NCBI GenBank assembly: GCA_030686995.1
Contig: CM060709.1
Location: forward strand, 17,823,360-17,887,359
Source of the DNA: Artemisia argyi
Taxonomy: Eukaryota > Streptophyta > Magnoliopsida > Asterales > Asteraceae
Direction: 5' to 3'
DNA: 64,000 bases
A program made the position numbers and the translations under genes. Positions 1-12,836 of the stretch are shown here, one piece after another. Position 1 is the stretch's first letter. Each line of letters begins with the position of its first letter. The notes below the pieces were generated by a model. It was not told where the DNA came from, did not search any database, and worked only from the letters and a program-made list of their open reading frames with translations.

Positions 1-1024
1 TCATGACTTCCTCTCTCTCCTTATATTATTGCACCTTGATATTGAACTTTGATTGACCCATTGATATTGGTCCTTTGACCTACCTCTTGATATTGACCTA
101 TGATCTATTGATAATGACCTTTGGGTATTTGAACCTTTGGATATTGGACCTTTGATAATAAACCTTGATATTGAACCTTGACAATAAACTTTTGAACCTA
201 AACTTTCGTATTGAACCATTGATATTGAACCTTGACCACTTGACCTTTCAGTATTTACCCAGGGTATTACTTGTTGTGGAGTAGCCATAACCATAGCATT
301 GATGCACCAATGTTATGTACTCTAGCGTAGTTGGAGAGATGTACTACGCCGTCCCTGATCTACTATTGACTACTGCTTTGATTGTGATTGTTATTGGCCT
401 ACGGGGGCGTATGGATGCATCCTAGATTTGTATTGTATTGTATTGATTGATTGATTGATTATTGGAGCTACTACATTGTCTACATTGCTACATATTGTAT
501 TGGTGACTGGGTATGCGTGCATTGCAACCCCACACATATTGGGAGTTGATCACTCCATATTGGGCTACTATTGTATTGTATATTATTGAATTGCCTTGGG
601 TAAAATACTGAAAACTTACATACACTATACTTTACACTTAACCATGTCATCTTTTGATTACCCTCTTGGATACCACCTGTCATCCTATCTTCATATCCCT
701 TTCATTATTTCCTAACTCTATTGTATCGGTTGTTATTTTGTTGATATCTGTTCACTGAGCTTTTTATGCTCAGCCGCGTTTTCTTTTCCATGCGCCAGGT
801 ACTTAAGCTAGGATGCGGGGTTTAACTTTGGGGATGAGAGAGTGTGGATCAACCTTAGAGTTCCTTTAAATAATGGACTTTGTTTTATTATTGTATTTTC
901 CTTATTTTGGAATTCATTTGTAACCCTTGTACTCATTGTATTGTTAAAGTATTTAGCTTGTATTTTGCTCTGTTGGACACTATTTATTGTGATATCTTTA
1001 CCCTTGACGGGTTGGGGTGTTACA
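1..1024 (+). mobile_element. 5' LTR (3' part only) of Ty3/gypsy element 1
   Basis: Positions 1-1024 are a close direct copy of 5935-6945. They end in TGTTACA directly before a primer-binding site at 1030, so this is the 5' LTR of a plus-strand element. The full LTR, measured on the 3' copy, is about 2.65 kb, so roughly 1.6 kb lies before the window. There are scattered substitutions and small indels between the copies, such as a short loss near 6100, so the insertion is not very young. Weak ORFs on either strand here are chance. Confidence 0.9.
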
Positions 1025-1029
1025 ATTTA

Positions 1030-1048
1030 TGGTATCAGAGACCAGGCT
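1030..1048 (+). other. Primer-binding site, initiator Met tRNA type
   Basis: The sequence tggtatcagagaccagg starts 5 bases after the LTR end. It matches the standard plant initiator-Met primer site with one extra A in the middle. This fixes the element as plus strand and the LTR end at 1024. Confidence 0.85.
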
Positions 1049-4000
1049 GATGATTTATAATACATAAACCTGGACCTGTCAGTTTGGACCAATAGGTTTT
1101 CACTGTAGGAACATTGATGAACACCTTGCAAAGTTGATTTAGGATTCTTCCCTGTGCGAACTTAAGTTTAAACCTGTAAGGATTGGGTAGATATTAGGCT
1201 TCCTTTGACATACTTTTCCCTTTCGTGTTTATTCTTGACTTCCTTATCCTGACCATTTGGTAACCATTCAGATGGTTAAATCTCGTCGCTCTGGACCACC
1301 TGATGAAAACCCGAAGAAAATGGTGATTCATGCCATTAAGGATACGTCGAGGCAGATCCAGCACGTACGGAGTAAGGGAACTACTGTTGATGCTCGGGCT
1401 ACTAGAAGATGGATGACAAGGAGAAAGAGATGTACGAAACTAAAGCAAATGCTAACAAAAGTATTAACACCAAGTATTACGGAAAGTGCCATAAGTCTGT
1501 GAAAGAAGAAGAGAATGATGTAGACCCCGATTTAGAGTCTACGGCGACCAGCCGTTATAATCCAAATTGAACGAAGGGAATTATTGATCGTGAACTAGTT
1601 TCTTTTACTCTTCTGTTTAGCCTATATTAGACTTCGAATTTCATTTCCATTTCCATGTTACTCGAAAAATATTGAAGTTTTGAATTAAGTTTCCCTCCTG
1701 TGCGTTTTGTTATGGCAATCTCGTTTGTGTTCATCAGTTAATTGTTACGGGAATCTTGATGATTTTGGAAGTATTGGTACGATGGTTTTGCACCCTAAAT
1801 CGATTGACCTGATAGATTCCGTTACTTTCGGATAATTCTCATCTTGCTATTTGACTCCATTGACGATGTTGGCAACTAGTATCCCACGCGTATCACTTTG
1901 ACAACAATACAATGTTTGTATTCGCCATGAGGCACATTTGGGCTAAGAAGCTGAACAAAATCCCAACCTTTTCGAATGATTAACTTATCTCCCTAAAGAC
2001 TTTTGATAAACCTTACACTTGATTCTAATTCATGAATTATTCGTCTGGTTTGGCGAATGTAGTTGTCCCACAATTTTGTTTACCTTTGGATTTTGACCTA
2101 TCTTTAAAAATCCACTTCCGATGGCTTCATTTGAAAGACTGAAGAAACAAATGGAAGAACTTCTAAGAAATGAGTTTACTAACTGAGAGTAAGCCCGTAA
2201 AGTAGATCATTTTTATTGGTGAAGAAGAGGAGAGACGACGTGGGGTGAACGTCAAGGATCCTTAAGATGATTTTGAAGCCATTTTTGTATTCGTAATAAT
2301 AAGTTAGCGATTCCAATTGTATTGGCTATCACGTCAACTATATCCGTGTACATGATGACATTATGTTTTCGTGAATAATTGGAAGAATTGTATAGTATGA
2401 CCTTGTGGCATGTTCTGAAATGGAGTTATGAGTTGAGGTCATTTTTTTAAAAAAAATCGCTTTCCGTATTCGTGACAACTACTATGACGGTTAGTGACGC
2501 TAATAGTATTAGCCAAAGCTCTGACCATTTTGTGAATCTGATAAATAATGTGTTCTCATGAGTACTTGGACAAATAGTCATTGTATGACGTAATAGTACA
2601 TTCGAAGACGAGAAGGAACATGGAAATGATTTTATACCTTGTTAGAAATTGGGCGATCATTTGTGCATTTTGGGAGATGATATTTGCTGGAGCAACAATG
2701 TCCTAAGATTAGAACATCTCTTTAAATTCCGCAAGATCTGAAACTATCACCAAGTGATCAAGACCGACAATAAATTTGAAAAGCTAGTCTTTTGAATCTT
2801 ACAGATGAATCTTGGAAGATGCTTACCAATTTGTGTCAACTAGAAACGTATGAGAAGATTAACTTCACTGCCTGACCTGGAATTGACAACAACAGTGGCT
2901 ACCATGAAGAGTGAAGACACTTCTTACAAGGCAGAAGTGTTGGCGATGCAGGGAACAAGAGCTAGTCAAAGTAGCGAACCTGGAGTTGATGAAGACATGC
3001 AGTCTCACTTCCCAGTTCATCTTGGTTGTACTAAGATGAATTAAGAGTGGAAGCAGACTGAATGATGAAGGAATTAAAGATCGTGTCAGGAATTCACATT
3101 ACTCCATCGCATTTCAAGAAGAACTGCAGAAGGCTTGATGAATCATAACTCAAGTTCACAGTTTTGTTTCACTCCCAGATTGATAGGCGAAAGAAGACAT
3201 ATTACTTGGACTTGAAGAGATTTGATGTTTTGAATGGATGGTTTTTGGAACAAACCCTTTTTGTTGTTTAGATAAGTTGATGAAGTTAATGTTGACTAAT
3301 GCTCACTCTCGTTAAATTCTTGAGTTTCGTTATCTGGTAATGTGATCCTTGGATGATTTAGGTTCTCCAATATCATCTCTGTTTCTTGTTCATTCTGCGT
3401 ATGTTGATAATGGTCTTGTTTTGGAAATTTTGGCGAATTTTGGGAAAATTGATGCTTTTGGAGACGACGTACCTTACTTGCTGATATGATTAGATTTCCG
3501 TTACTCTTGCAAATAGTTTGTTTTCCTTTAGTCATTCATTGAGACTTCCATTGCTTTGTCATTGAACGTTTCTCCTGGTTATGACGCTTGATTTTGGTTG
3601 ACCTCTTGGGTGATAGAAGTAAAGGGTGAACTAAGATTGACTTGTTTGTTTACGACTCGTGATAAAGTATGACCATCATGAGAGCATATTTATATGATGC
3701 TAGTATTATGACGCCTGGCCAACGTGATAATACTCACATCATATAACGTGCACTTATTGTGGTTATAGGATATCTTGGGGAGTATCTAAGAAGTTTAGAA
3801 TTTGGTCTCCGTTGGATTTTCTACGACTTGTGAGACTTTAGGTTCATTCTACCAACGCGTTGACTCGGCATTCGTCGTTAAATAATTAGATAAATTTGAA
3901 CTCTTGATTTTGCATTCTGTTGACCTCGATACATCTGTCACAAATCTAAAGCTCTTGTAGAAATCTCTACTGTTTGATACAGTTGACTTGATTTGAAATA

Positions 4001-4277
4001 TTGTTCGTATCCCATATGAACTTTCCAGAAGATACAATTATCATCCTCTACATATGGTGTCATACCCTTTTGATCAGATTCAACCAGATATTTTACTTCC
4101 AGAAAAAAACCGGAAGCCATTCTTGATAGACAGGAGAGAGTCATGAGAAACTATGTCGTTGTGAAGATTTTTGGAAGAACCTCCCCGAGCGTGAGGTTAT
4201 TTATGACAATCTTTTGTGATTTGCTACGTCTTCGTTTAACTTCTGCTACGACAATTTCGCGGGCGAAATTTTCTTTT
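1049..4277 (+). pseudogene. Decayed gag-pol interior of gypsy element 1
   Basis: The interior is about 3.2 kb, much shorter than a complete gypsy gag-pol, and no ORF exceeds about 80 codons. Traces of Ty3/gypsy pol occur in the correct order. The connector before RT reads MASFERLKKQMEELL near 2120-2165. RT strand motifs IAFRIRDNYYD (about 2457-2490) and FVNLINNVFS (2529-2558) follow, and after a frameshift EYLDK and DVIVHSKTR, where the catalytic YxDD motif is lost. A trace of the integrase zinc-binding region, FPVHLGCTKM, is at about 3010-3040. Stops and frameshifts separate all of them. No convincing gag, protease or RNase H is visible. The element is dead; whether it moved in this compressed state cannot be told from one copy. 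Confidence 0.75.
2095..2700 (+). pseudogene. Reverse transcriptase remnant (Ty3/gypsy)
   Basis: This is the best preserved pol segment of element 1. Translating and allowing for frameshifts gives, in order, a connector matching the 'MAPAELKELKKQLEELL' type, the AFRTRYGHYEF-like motif, the FMNLMNRVF-like helix and the VYSKT-like segment that follows the catalytic aspartates. At least one frameshift (around 2556) and several stop codons interrupt it, and the aspartate pair is destroyed (a stop and SLYDV at this position). The order and spacing leave little doubt that it is gypsy RT. Lineage within gypsy is not resolved. Confidence 0.7.
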
Positions 4278-4290
4278 AGAGGGGAAGAGT
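4278..4290 (+). other. Polypurine tract of gypsy element 1
   Basis: The purine run agaggggaagag ends one base before the 3' LTR, which begins TGTAAAACCC at 4291. Position and composition are as expected for plus-strand priming. Confidence 0.8.
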
Positions 4291-6945
4291 TGTAAAACCC
4301 GAGATTTTGAAACATATAAAATACCCAAACTACCCCTCAAATTTTAAACTTTGAAAAGACGAATGATAATGCCAGACAACCGAAGTAATTAAATCTTGAA
4401 TATTCGAACCCTAAACGTTATACGAATAATAAAACTTATGATCAAATAATTCGTACACATTTTTAAATATGTCACACGTTTACAAGTTAAATTGGACATA
4501 CTCTATATCTATTATAAATGTTACATGATTTTAAGTTATGTATTACACTAGGGCCGATATTCACTTATGTATACGTATATATATATTTTTGTAAATAAGG
4601 TAATTTAGTCACCCCTAATTCTCTCCTATGATTCGACAATCAATACTCACCAAATTTCGGAACTTTCCACATTTACCTATTCCCTATTAACCGAATGTAT
4701 CCCTAACTAATTGGTGTTAATAAATCAAATCTCACCAAAAACTTAAAACCTAAAACTCTTAAAACCAAAGGTGCGGCTGGGTATTTTTTTTTTCTTCTTA
4801 TCCCTGTTCGATTCAAAGAAGGTGCAAGGGTTCGTTTGTGTGTTCCTGTTGGAAGGATAGAATGTGGGTTTGGTTCTGGTTCGAGAAGGTGTGGTATTAG
4901 TCATGGGTTTATATTTTCTTTTCGAGGGGTGTATATGGCTGCTGATTCGAGGTCATTTTGGATTGGGTGACGGCTAGCTATGGACTAGTATTCGACCCAT
5001 GATGTACTCTTTTGTTTGTCACACATCGAAGGTATGGTGGATCGACCCTGTTCAGTTCCTTCATGTTGTCTAATACCCGATCATCATTTTTCTGTTTTCG
5101 TTTCGACATAAAAGATCTCATGAAATCATAATATAACACCTAAAATAAACGACAGGTATAGTTGATCTAATCGCCATTGAAACTTATGTAGTCATTTCTG
5201 TTTTCGTTGCTATCGTTATTTGTTTTGGCTCGACTTAGATTCGGTGTAACCTAAACGACTTGACATAAAAGAGTAGGACTTGAAACGTGTGTGTCTTATG
5301 CATCAACTCAATTCTGTTTTGAAGTTCTATGATATGTTCGAATATGTAAACTTAGGTGTGCATGAAAACTTTACAAAACACACTAATATGGTAAATATAA
5401 ATATGAGCGCATGGCATGAAGTAGTTTCTTTTTTTAATTGCATGCATACATATAGCAGTTTATAGACTATTATAAATGGGAGAAGTGTTACAAAAAACTT
5501 GTTACATGAAAGCATGCATGTTCTTCGAAAACGAAAGTCGCATAAAGTATTGGAATTTGCTCACATATATGTCGATCTAAGACGGTGTGAAAACTGGAAT
5601 AAATAATATAATATGTGCATGTTATTTAATATTTTGAATACTTAAATTGGACTAAATGGTTATTTTGACATTAAGTGACTAATATTGCTAATTTGGGATA
5701 GTTACTATTTTTGGAAAGCTGCTAAAAATGGAAAGTTACTAAAAATGGAAAGCCGACTAAAATGAGTAACCTGATTTAAAACAAGTTATTAATAATAAGC
5801 CGATCATGAATTCGTGTAGATCCGCTGAAGAAGGAGTTGCTCCCAGTATTTATGCTTTCTGTTATGTTTGCACTTGCGGTCTAAGGTACGGATATTCCGT
5901 ACTCTTTCAGCAAGAGTACAACTTTATTTCTCTCTCATGACTTCCTATCTCTCCTTTTATTATTGCACCTTGATATTGAACTTTGATTGACCCATTGATA
6001 TTTGTCATTTGACCTACCTCGTGATATTGACCTATGATCTATTGATAATGACCTTTGGGTATTTGAACCTTTGGATATTGGACCTTTGATAATAAACCTT
6101 GACAATAAACTTTTGAAACTAAACTTTCATATTGAACCATTGATATTGAACCTTGACCACTTGACCTTTCAGTATTTACCCGGGGTATTACTTGTTGTGG
6201 AGTAGTCACAGCCATAGCATTGATGCACCAATGTTATGTACTCTAGCGTAGTTGGAGAGATGTACTACGCCGTCCCTGATCTACTATTGACTACTGCTTT
6301 GATTGTCATTGTTATTGGCCTACGGGGGCGTATGGATGCATCCTAGATTTGTATTGTATTGTATTGATTGATTGATTGATTATTGAAGCTACTACATTAT
6401 CTACATTGCTACATATTGTATTGGTGACTGGGTATGCGTGCATTGCAACCCCTCACATATTGGGAGTTGATCACTCCATATTGAGCTACTATTGTATTGT
6501 ATTGTATTGATTGGCCTTGGGTAAAATACTGAAAACTTACATACACTATACTTTACACTTAACCATGTCATCTTTTGATTACCCTCTTGGATACCACATG
6601 TCATCCTATCTTCATATCCCTTTGATTATTTCCTAACTCTATTGTATCGGTTGTTATTTTGTTGATATCTGTTCACTGAGCTTTTTATGCTCAGCCGCGT
6701 TTTCTTTTCCATGCGGCAGGTACTTATGCTAGGATGCGGGGTTTAACTTTGGGAATGAGAGAGTGTGGACCAACCTTAGAGTTTTTTTAAATAATGGACT
6801 TTGTTTTATTATTGTATTTTCCTTATTTTGAAATTCATTTGTAACCCTTGTACTCATTGTATTGTTAAAGTATTTAGCTTGTGTTTTGCTCTGTTGGACA
6901 CTATTTATTGTGATATCTTTACCCTTGACGGGTTGGGGTGTTACA
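4291..6945 (+). mobile_element. 3' LTR of gypsy element 1 (2,655 bp)
   Basis: The LTR begins TGTAAAAC and ends TGTTACA, so it has the TG...CA ends and the short inverted repeat TGTAA/TTACA. The last 1,011 bases match window positions 1-1024. The LTR is unusually long, nearly as long as the interior. The 3' flank is gttgaat; the matching target-site copy lies outside the window. ORFs inside (for example near 5280-5515) have no recognisable product. Confidence 0.9.
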
Positions 6946-7144
6946 GTTGAATTTTAAATATATCATATAGAGTTAAGTGTAAATTGTAAGTCTCCATGTT
7001 TTTAAATAACTTTAGATAATAAACAAATAACCCCCTATACATTATACCCTTTTAGTTTATAACATGGACTTTATTTACAATTACATGATTATTAGTATAT
7101 TAGTTTGAGACTTTTATCTATTGAAATTACAAAATTTTGTTTCA
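6946..7144. other. Unassigned AT-rich spacer
   Basis: A short AT-rich interval between the gypsy LTR and the Helitron. I see no coding potential or repeat in it. Confidence 0.5.
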
Positions 7145-7679
7145 TCTACTAAAATATTTTTTTACTATGTATGTTATATAAGAACTCATTTTACCCTATT
7201 CAAAAATATAATTTATGCGTACACGGGTTTGAATATTAAATATGAAAAAATTATTATTAACGGTAATATAAATATCAAATGTTAAGCATGAGTTACTGTG
7301 ATATGAAAATAAATATAATCGATTATACTTATAACAACGACTCATGTAATTATTATTTAAAATTTATATACGGATATTCGGAAAATCTTTTGTAAAAAAC
7401 TTTACGGAGTATATTTTAACTTCATTAACGCTCATTATGTGCTACTAAACTCGCATATTTTGTACAACATGATATCAATAGTTAAACTTAAACAACAATA
7501 TCAACCTAAACTTCAACATCTATGTCAAATAAACAAAGTTATAAAATTTTTCAAAAAATATTAATGGGTACTTATATCATAATTTTCACACGTAAATTCT
7601 TATGTGTCAATATAGAAACTAAAATTTTAAAATAAACGAGCATTGCAGAACCCGTGCTACGCACGGGCTGAGAATCTAA
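7145..7679 (+). mobile_element. Short non-autonomous Helitron
   Basis: The 3' end has the Helitron signature: a GC hairpin (cccgtgc-tac-gcacggg, 7651-7667), eight bases, then CTAA at 7676-7679 followed by a host T. A plausible 5' end TCTACTAAAATATT starts at 7145, preceded by A, as expected for insertion between A and T. The element is 535 bp with no Rep/helicase coding. The 3' end is well supported; the 5' end is inferred from its TCTACTA-like start. Confidence 0.6.
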
Positions 7680-9628
7680 TTGTTAGTCGTGTATTCTTTG
7701 AGTGTATACTTAAGTATTGTTTAGTATGTTGTATGAAATGTTTTAACTTTGTTGTATAAAATTTTAAAAATGTTTGATGTTGTTTTTGTTTTGTGGTATT
7801 GTATTTTATATATGGGCTTTTAGTTATTAAGTTGTGATAGCTTTGTTTCTTTTGGCCTATTACTTAATTGAATGATAAAAAATATGCCTTTGTTTCTTTT
7901 GGTCTATTACATTGCCCTACGATACTTGTCTATTAGACGTTTTTGCTTGGTAATATGAAGCACACGGCGTCTATGTAATTGATCATATTTTAATATGCGT
8001 TTAATTTTGCCTCTCAATAAACACACTTGCACTTCGCAAGTAATTGATCAATAAATTAAGAGTAGCTTAATTACAAAGATGATTGCTATTCTTTTTGCAT
8101 ACTTTATTGCATGGTTATGATTCATTGTATTAGAAGTTTCTTTTAGTTGTTAAAATCACTTTAAAAGCACCCTCCAAATCAGTATAAACACAAATGACAT
8201 TGTCCTTTAATGATTCCAAAAACAAATAACAAAACTAATATTTTTTGTTCGACTTTTTAATTTTTTTGAAAAAGTGATTGAGTATAAAAAATTATTGCCT
8301 AACAATAACATGGCGTATATGCTTATAAGGTGGAAGTTTATTATAAAAAATTCATACTTTTTTATTTAATAGAGTTGGAATTTTATATTTTAGCATGATC
8401 ATGATGATAAAAAGGTTAAAAAATATAACTTTCACATCATGAGATTACAAAATTAAAGCTCAGGTTAATTAATCCTCCAACAATTCAGTATATACATATA
8501 TGGATATCAAAGAATCAAAAAGATTAAACGCAAACAAAATATTAACATTCAAATCCATCCAACTATTGAGTGTCGCAATGGAATCATCAATAAAATTTAT
8601 GATAATGAGACTGATTAGAGGATGATTCAGCTTCATATGTTGTAGACAACTGAAACCTAAAGGACTGAACAGCCAATCGAGTTTGCCTCGATGAATATCT
8701 TTGCATTCCATTGGTTGAGCATGTTTTCGACACTCCTAAGCTTGAAGACGATTGTTGTTGGCATCTTTCTTGTGAGGAAAGCTTTGCATGAACATAATTG
8801 TTTCTCGGTAGTGATCAGTCTCTTGTTTAATCTTTTCTTCTTTCTCCAAGTGGACTTTAAGTTTCTCTTCATCATATTTTTGTTGTTGCAACTCGAGTTG
8901 AGTTAGTTGTTTTGCTTTCTTCCTCTTCTTTTTATTCTAATTCTTTTTTTTTCCTTCATCCATTTCCTGACATTTGGAAAATCGATAATACATATAACAA
9001 TAGAACTTAACTTTATCCCCCACGAATACTTTTTTTAAGAAACGAAATGAATGAATCATTAACAACACATATATTTTGTATAAAATCAAATACATTTTAC
9101 GTGTATAAATATATTTTGTAAAAGGGAAGAAAAAAAAGACATGCAGTTGTTGGTGAAGATATCATCTCCTATATCATCTTCTTGTCCAAATCTATCATGC
9201 AAAAACAACACATATAAGATTACTAAAAATCAATCATTAACAATACAATCACAAACAAATACCCATATGTCAGCATGTTTGCCAACGTTATTAATCATCT
9301 TGGAGCTGTTCATTACACACGACAACAACCAAAACTAAACTTAGTATCATATCACATTACCAAAAGAAACAATTCAAATAAATAAATATAAATCACAACC
9401 ATTTTTCAATAACCTTCTTCATCAACGACTCATGCATGCCACGATGACTAAAATAAGTTTGGTTGAACGTGGTGTCGGCGGCAGAAATAGTTGATGTTGG
9501 TCGGTTCCGGTGGATGTAGCGGTGGAATAATTTTTTGTGGGTTAGTAAATTTTGCTATTTATACTCAAAAGAAGTAGTTGAAAAAGTTACCCAATTAATT
9601 TTCCTATTAAAGATCAAGTAATGCATAC
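7680..9628. other. Unassigned intergenic DNA
   Basis: AT-rich DNA with no gene model I can support. It contains one short coding-like fragment on the minus strand (8740-8940, listed separately) and a G-rich patch at about 9470-9530. No terminal repeats, PBS or transposase-like reading frames were seen. Confidence 0.5.
8740..8940 (-). pseudogene. Lysine/glutamate-rich coiled-coil fragment, unrecognised
   Basis: One minus-strand frame stays open for about 65 codons without an initiating Met. It encodes a highly charged helical segment containing QLTQLELQQQKYDEEKLK and ending at a stop after NNNRLQA. The heptad-like pattern and KKKRKKAK basic start resemble the C-terminal coiled coil of plant NAM-associated/PIF-transposon partner proteins, but the match is weak and could be compositional. 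It is at best a relic exon. The overlapping minus-strand frames at 8469-8875 are shadows. Confidence 0.25.
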
Positions 9629-9931
9629 TCTAATAATTAAAATAGACTCTCCAAATGCCTTATTCCATGTAACATCTACAATCATAAGTGCCTTAATGAA
9701 TACATGAACACTTCGCATGCCCCTCATAAACATGGACGCTTGACATGGACGTGGCATTAATCTTGATTCTTGCATGGCTACATTTTTCACTTCTAAAAAC
9801 TATGTCATCAATGCTCCTCAAAAAATTGGTGTCATTAATACTCCCCCTTAAATTTTAGGACTCAATCTTATATGTTTATAGAAGATTTGATTTATGTCTA
9901 AATATCGTGCGTGCACGAGACTTATAACTAG
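9629..9931 (+). mobile_element. Short non-autonomous Helitron (second)
   Basis: The 3' end is a hairpin (tcgtgc-gt-gcacga, 9905-9918), nine bases, then CTAG at 9928-9931 and host T. A candidate 5' end TCTAATAATTAAAATAGAC begins at 9629, of the TCTACTATTAAAA type, although the preceding base is C rather than A. The right boundary is independently supported: homology between the flanking DNA and the related copy at 18869 starts immediately after CTAG. Confidence 0.5.
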
Positions 9932-10629
9932 TAAATTTTAGAAGTCCATAAAATATCGTAGTTGGTGAAAGTTGACGAACGAAACACAAATATTTTTAAT
10001 CCAAATGGCAGCAAATATCACTTATTCAAAGACCTATATCGAATCTATTAACAAACACCATCTTGAAATCTTCCCCTATATAAACCCAAATGTCAAATAC
10101 AATTACATCTCTTAACAAACAAACAAAACCTCCATTACTTTCAAATGGTCTCCAATATTTTCTTGATCGGGGAAATATTGCTCGATTTAGAGTATGTTCG
10201 GTTTATTATAGGGTTAAAAAAGCGAAGAAGTTACGAAGGTTGACGGTTAAAAGGATGACGTTACATGATAAGATGTTTCATTTTGTTATTGGGTATCGTC
10301 TTGCTTTTGATTTTTGTGATCGTACTTAGTGGAATCTGTGAGATGCTCCAAATAAGTTGTTGTGAGTTCAAATCCTCTATAAGACAATTGTGTGTGATAT
10401 TGTAAATTTCTAATGTATGTATAATATGCTACTGTTCGTTTAAAAATAATAAGAAGATCGATTGTAACTTGTAAGATGAGTGTTTGGATGTGATTTGTTG
10501 TTTAAAGTTGTGATAATTGTGTTATTAGTTCAATTAATAGTTGTATGAGTAATAAACAAATTACTTGTAAAATGATCTCCAACATACCAAGGCAATTAAA
10601 ATTGTTTAGAGTGATGATTATATAATTTA

Positions 10630-10846
10630 GGGTGTGCTTGGTTCATAGAGATGAATAGCAATGAGAAAAACAAAAGAAATATAAAAAGAATTTAAATGTA
10701 ATCAAATTCATTACCTAAAGGCCCAAAGTTTGTGGGTACCAAAAGTGAGTAATGGATGATTGCATTTTATAGTACCAACTACCAAGCATCATTATTCATT
10801 ATGTTACACATTTCTTGTTGCCAATACCCTTTAACCAAGTACACCC
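10630..10846. mobile_element. Tourist-type MITE (PIF/Harbinger)
   Basis: The 217-bp element has near-perfect terminal inverted repeats, GGGTGTGCTTGGTT at the left and AACCAAGTACACCC at the right. It is flanked by the 3-bp TTA target duplication typical of PIF/Harbinger (10627-10629 and 10847-10849). It has no ORF. The paralogous segment near 19535 lacks it and provides a related empty site, so insertion came after the segmental duplication. Confidence 0.85.
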
Positions 10847-11264
10847 TTAAAATGTTCAAGTTGATGGGAATCAACTTTACTCCGATGTTTATTGTTTCAA
10901 ACTTTATACTTGACTAATCTAGCTAACCCCGGACTTGTTTATTGTTTAAGATGTCGAACTCGTTTAACTTAACCTTGAGTGAAGCCTTAAACTAGGCTAG
11001 CTTGAATAGCTTAGGAGCATGTTGACTTGATTACACCCCATAAACATACATTAAAAACCGATTAATGGATACTCTATCCCAGTGCCGTCTTTGAGTTTAC
11101 GGAGGTTCTGTGCGAAATTCAGTTTAAAGAAAAAAAAGGAAGCCTAAAATAGGATGTAAATAATTTTCTTAAAAGATAAAATGAGAAATAATCATTTTTA
11201 TAATGCTCCAGCTAGCATTTTTAAGTGCAACACTTTAAATCAAATACTTGTAGTAACATTTATA

Positions 11265-11266
<2 letters not shown>

Positions 11267-11351
<85 letters not shown>
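11267..11351. repeat. (AT)n microsatellite
   Basis: About 42 uninterrupted AT units inside duplication copy 1, absent at the matching place in copy 2. The apparent Tyr-Ile ORF here is an artefact. Confidence 0.95.
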
Positions 11352-11356
<5 letters not shown>

Positions 11357-12101
11357 CATATAAATTTTTTCAGGCCCATAGAATTTGAAGGCCTTGTACG
11401 ATAGCACACCTCGCACACCCTCAAATAGGGCACTGCTCTATCCATCTCACATTAATAGTTCACGTTTCTTTTTTATGGTGTCAAAATTTAATTGTCTACT
11501 ATTAAAAATAGATTCATAAGTTTGATTAAGTTTACCATATTACCATTACTTGAAATTATTTTTAGAAACTTTAAAGAATAAATTAATTAATTAGTTAAAG
11601 ATAAAAGTGAGAAAGAGAAACCATTAATAATTTATGTTTTTTTAAAATGTGTGTTTTTTTGTTCGTGAATAATTATTTTGAGACCGAAGAAGTAGCAATT
11701 ATTTTTTAAAATAAACGCGTAGTTTTAACCAATTTTATAGCACAAACATGATAAATAGATCCACGAATGTAGTTTTTAAAAGAGTTAACTTTACAATCTG
11801 AAAAAACCTAGCGTCGCAGCTTGTTACTCGTTCGCTTTCAACCACTATGTAAATTCTATTTTGATTAAAAAAATAAGTTGATTATAGTAAAGTGATTAAA
11901 AAATGTATGACGACACACGAATTAAGTACTGTTTACTTGAAAGCTGGTTATTAGTTTTAAATTGTTGATTTAGACTTAAATAGATATTTAACTTGAATTA
12001 TTTGATACAAGTTGCATTTGTGTGCTTCTAGTGCTTATCATCATCATAAAGAACCCAAATATCCAAAAAAGTGTTACTAAGCAAAAACATATCCACGAAT
12101 T

Positions 12102-12836
12102 TGTTGGAATTATAATATCATGACAATCATATAAAATAAATCAAACACATCAAGAGAGCATAGCAGAAGCGTTATAACAAGATCATATAATATGTAATTA
12201 ATTAATCAAATATAAATAGTAAACGTACCGTAGTGATTCTAGCCCGAACAAGAATCAAATGCAATCTTTAACTCAAGAACCCTAATTAGGGTTTATATGA
12301 ACAAATCCAAGAAACAAACAATGATGTGTTTGATTCACGATCTTGTACACACGTACTACTTCAAGTAAACGTTTATGCAAGTAAAGCAAGCACAAACACT
12401 AGAAGAATACAAAGTTTCGACTCCCTTAAACTTTAATGGGGTGTCGAAAAATTGCAAGGAGAAGAGAAGAGAAAACACACAAGATTATGTGTTCAAGTTA
12501 TGAGAAAACAATGAAACCTTGTGTGTTTATATAGGATAGAAAACTTGAAACAAAAGCTTCACCAAGCGATGTGGGATACCCTTAGCCAATCGACCCTAAC
12601 CAACCCACAAGGGTTCTAGAGCCTTCTTGACATTCCAATTTTCATCTATAGTCCCTTTCCTTTTATTCGTCTAATGGTCATTAGCCATTTCCATTAAATG
12701 TTAATGATCATTACGTGTTTACGTTCTAATAATTATCATGTTGAGATTTAACATTCAAATGTCAAACTTTATCATGATATTTACTAGTGTATTTTTAGAA
12801 GATTATGTATATTGTAATTTTATCTCTTAAATATCA
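12102..12836 (-). mobile_element. 3' LTR of minus-strand Copia element E
   Basis: On the plus strand the LTR runs TGTTGGAATTATAATATC...AAATATCA. It repeats almost exactly at 16674-17503, where a SINE interrupts it. On the minus strand it starts TGATATTTAAGAG and ends ATTCCAACA, a Copia-type end. A TATA box (cctatataaacac, minus strand) lies near 12530. The neighbouring PPT and the distant PBS both fit this orientation. Confidence 0.8.

Larger units (their letters stand above)
9932..11945. repeat. Segmental duplication, copy 1
   Basis: This segment aligns in order with 18869-19900. Shared blocks are 9932-10620 with 18869-19530, the block after the MITE (10850-10955) with 19535-19722, and 11650-11945 with 19730-19900. 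Copy 1 is longer because it carries a Tourist MITE, an AT microsatellite and other DNA missing from copy 2. A TATA-like sequence (ctatataaaccc, about 10077) precedes a 79-codon ORF at 10090-10329. The related frame in copy 2 is open over the same 59 C-terminal codons, but about a quarter of the residues differ, so there is no sign of protein-level constraint. Confidence 0.75.

Noticed and set aside
480..683. Minus-strand ORF of 67 aa in the gypsy LTR (also 6401-6604)
   Set aside because: It is conserved only because both LTRs carry the same sequence. It runs antisense to the element and has no motif.
8691..8906. Plus-strand 71-aa hydrophobic ORF that looks like a membrane protein
   Set aside because: It is the reverse strand of the Lys/Glu-rich coiled-coil frame, and Phe/Leu richness is the expected complement.
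10320..10400. B-box-like gagttcaaatcc suggesting a tRNA or SINE
   Set aside because: No A box at the right distance, no tRNA fold and no tail with direct repeats.
11181..11363. ORF ending in a Tyr-Ile run (similar at 37269-37514)
   Set aside because: Pure (AT)n microsatellite translation.
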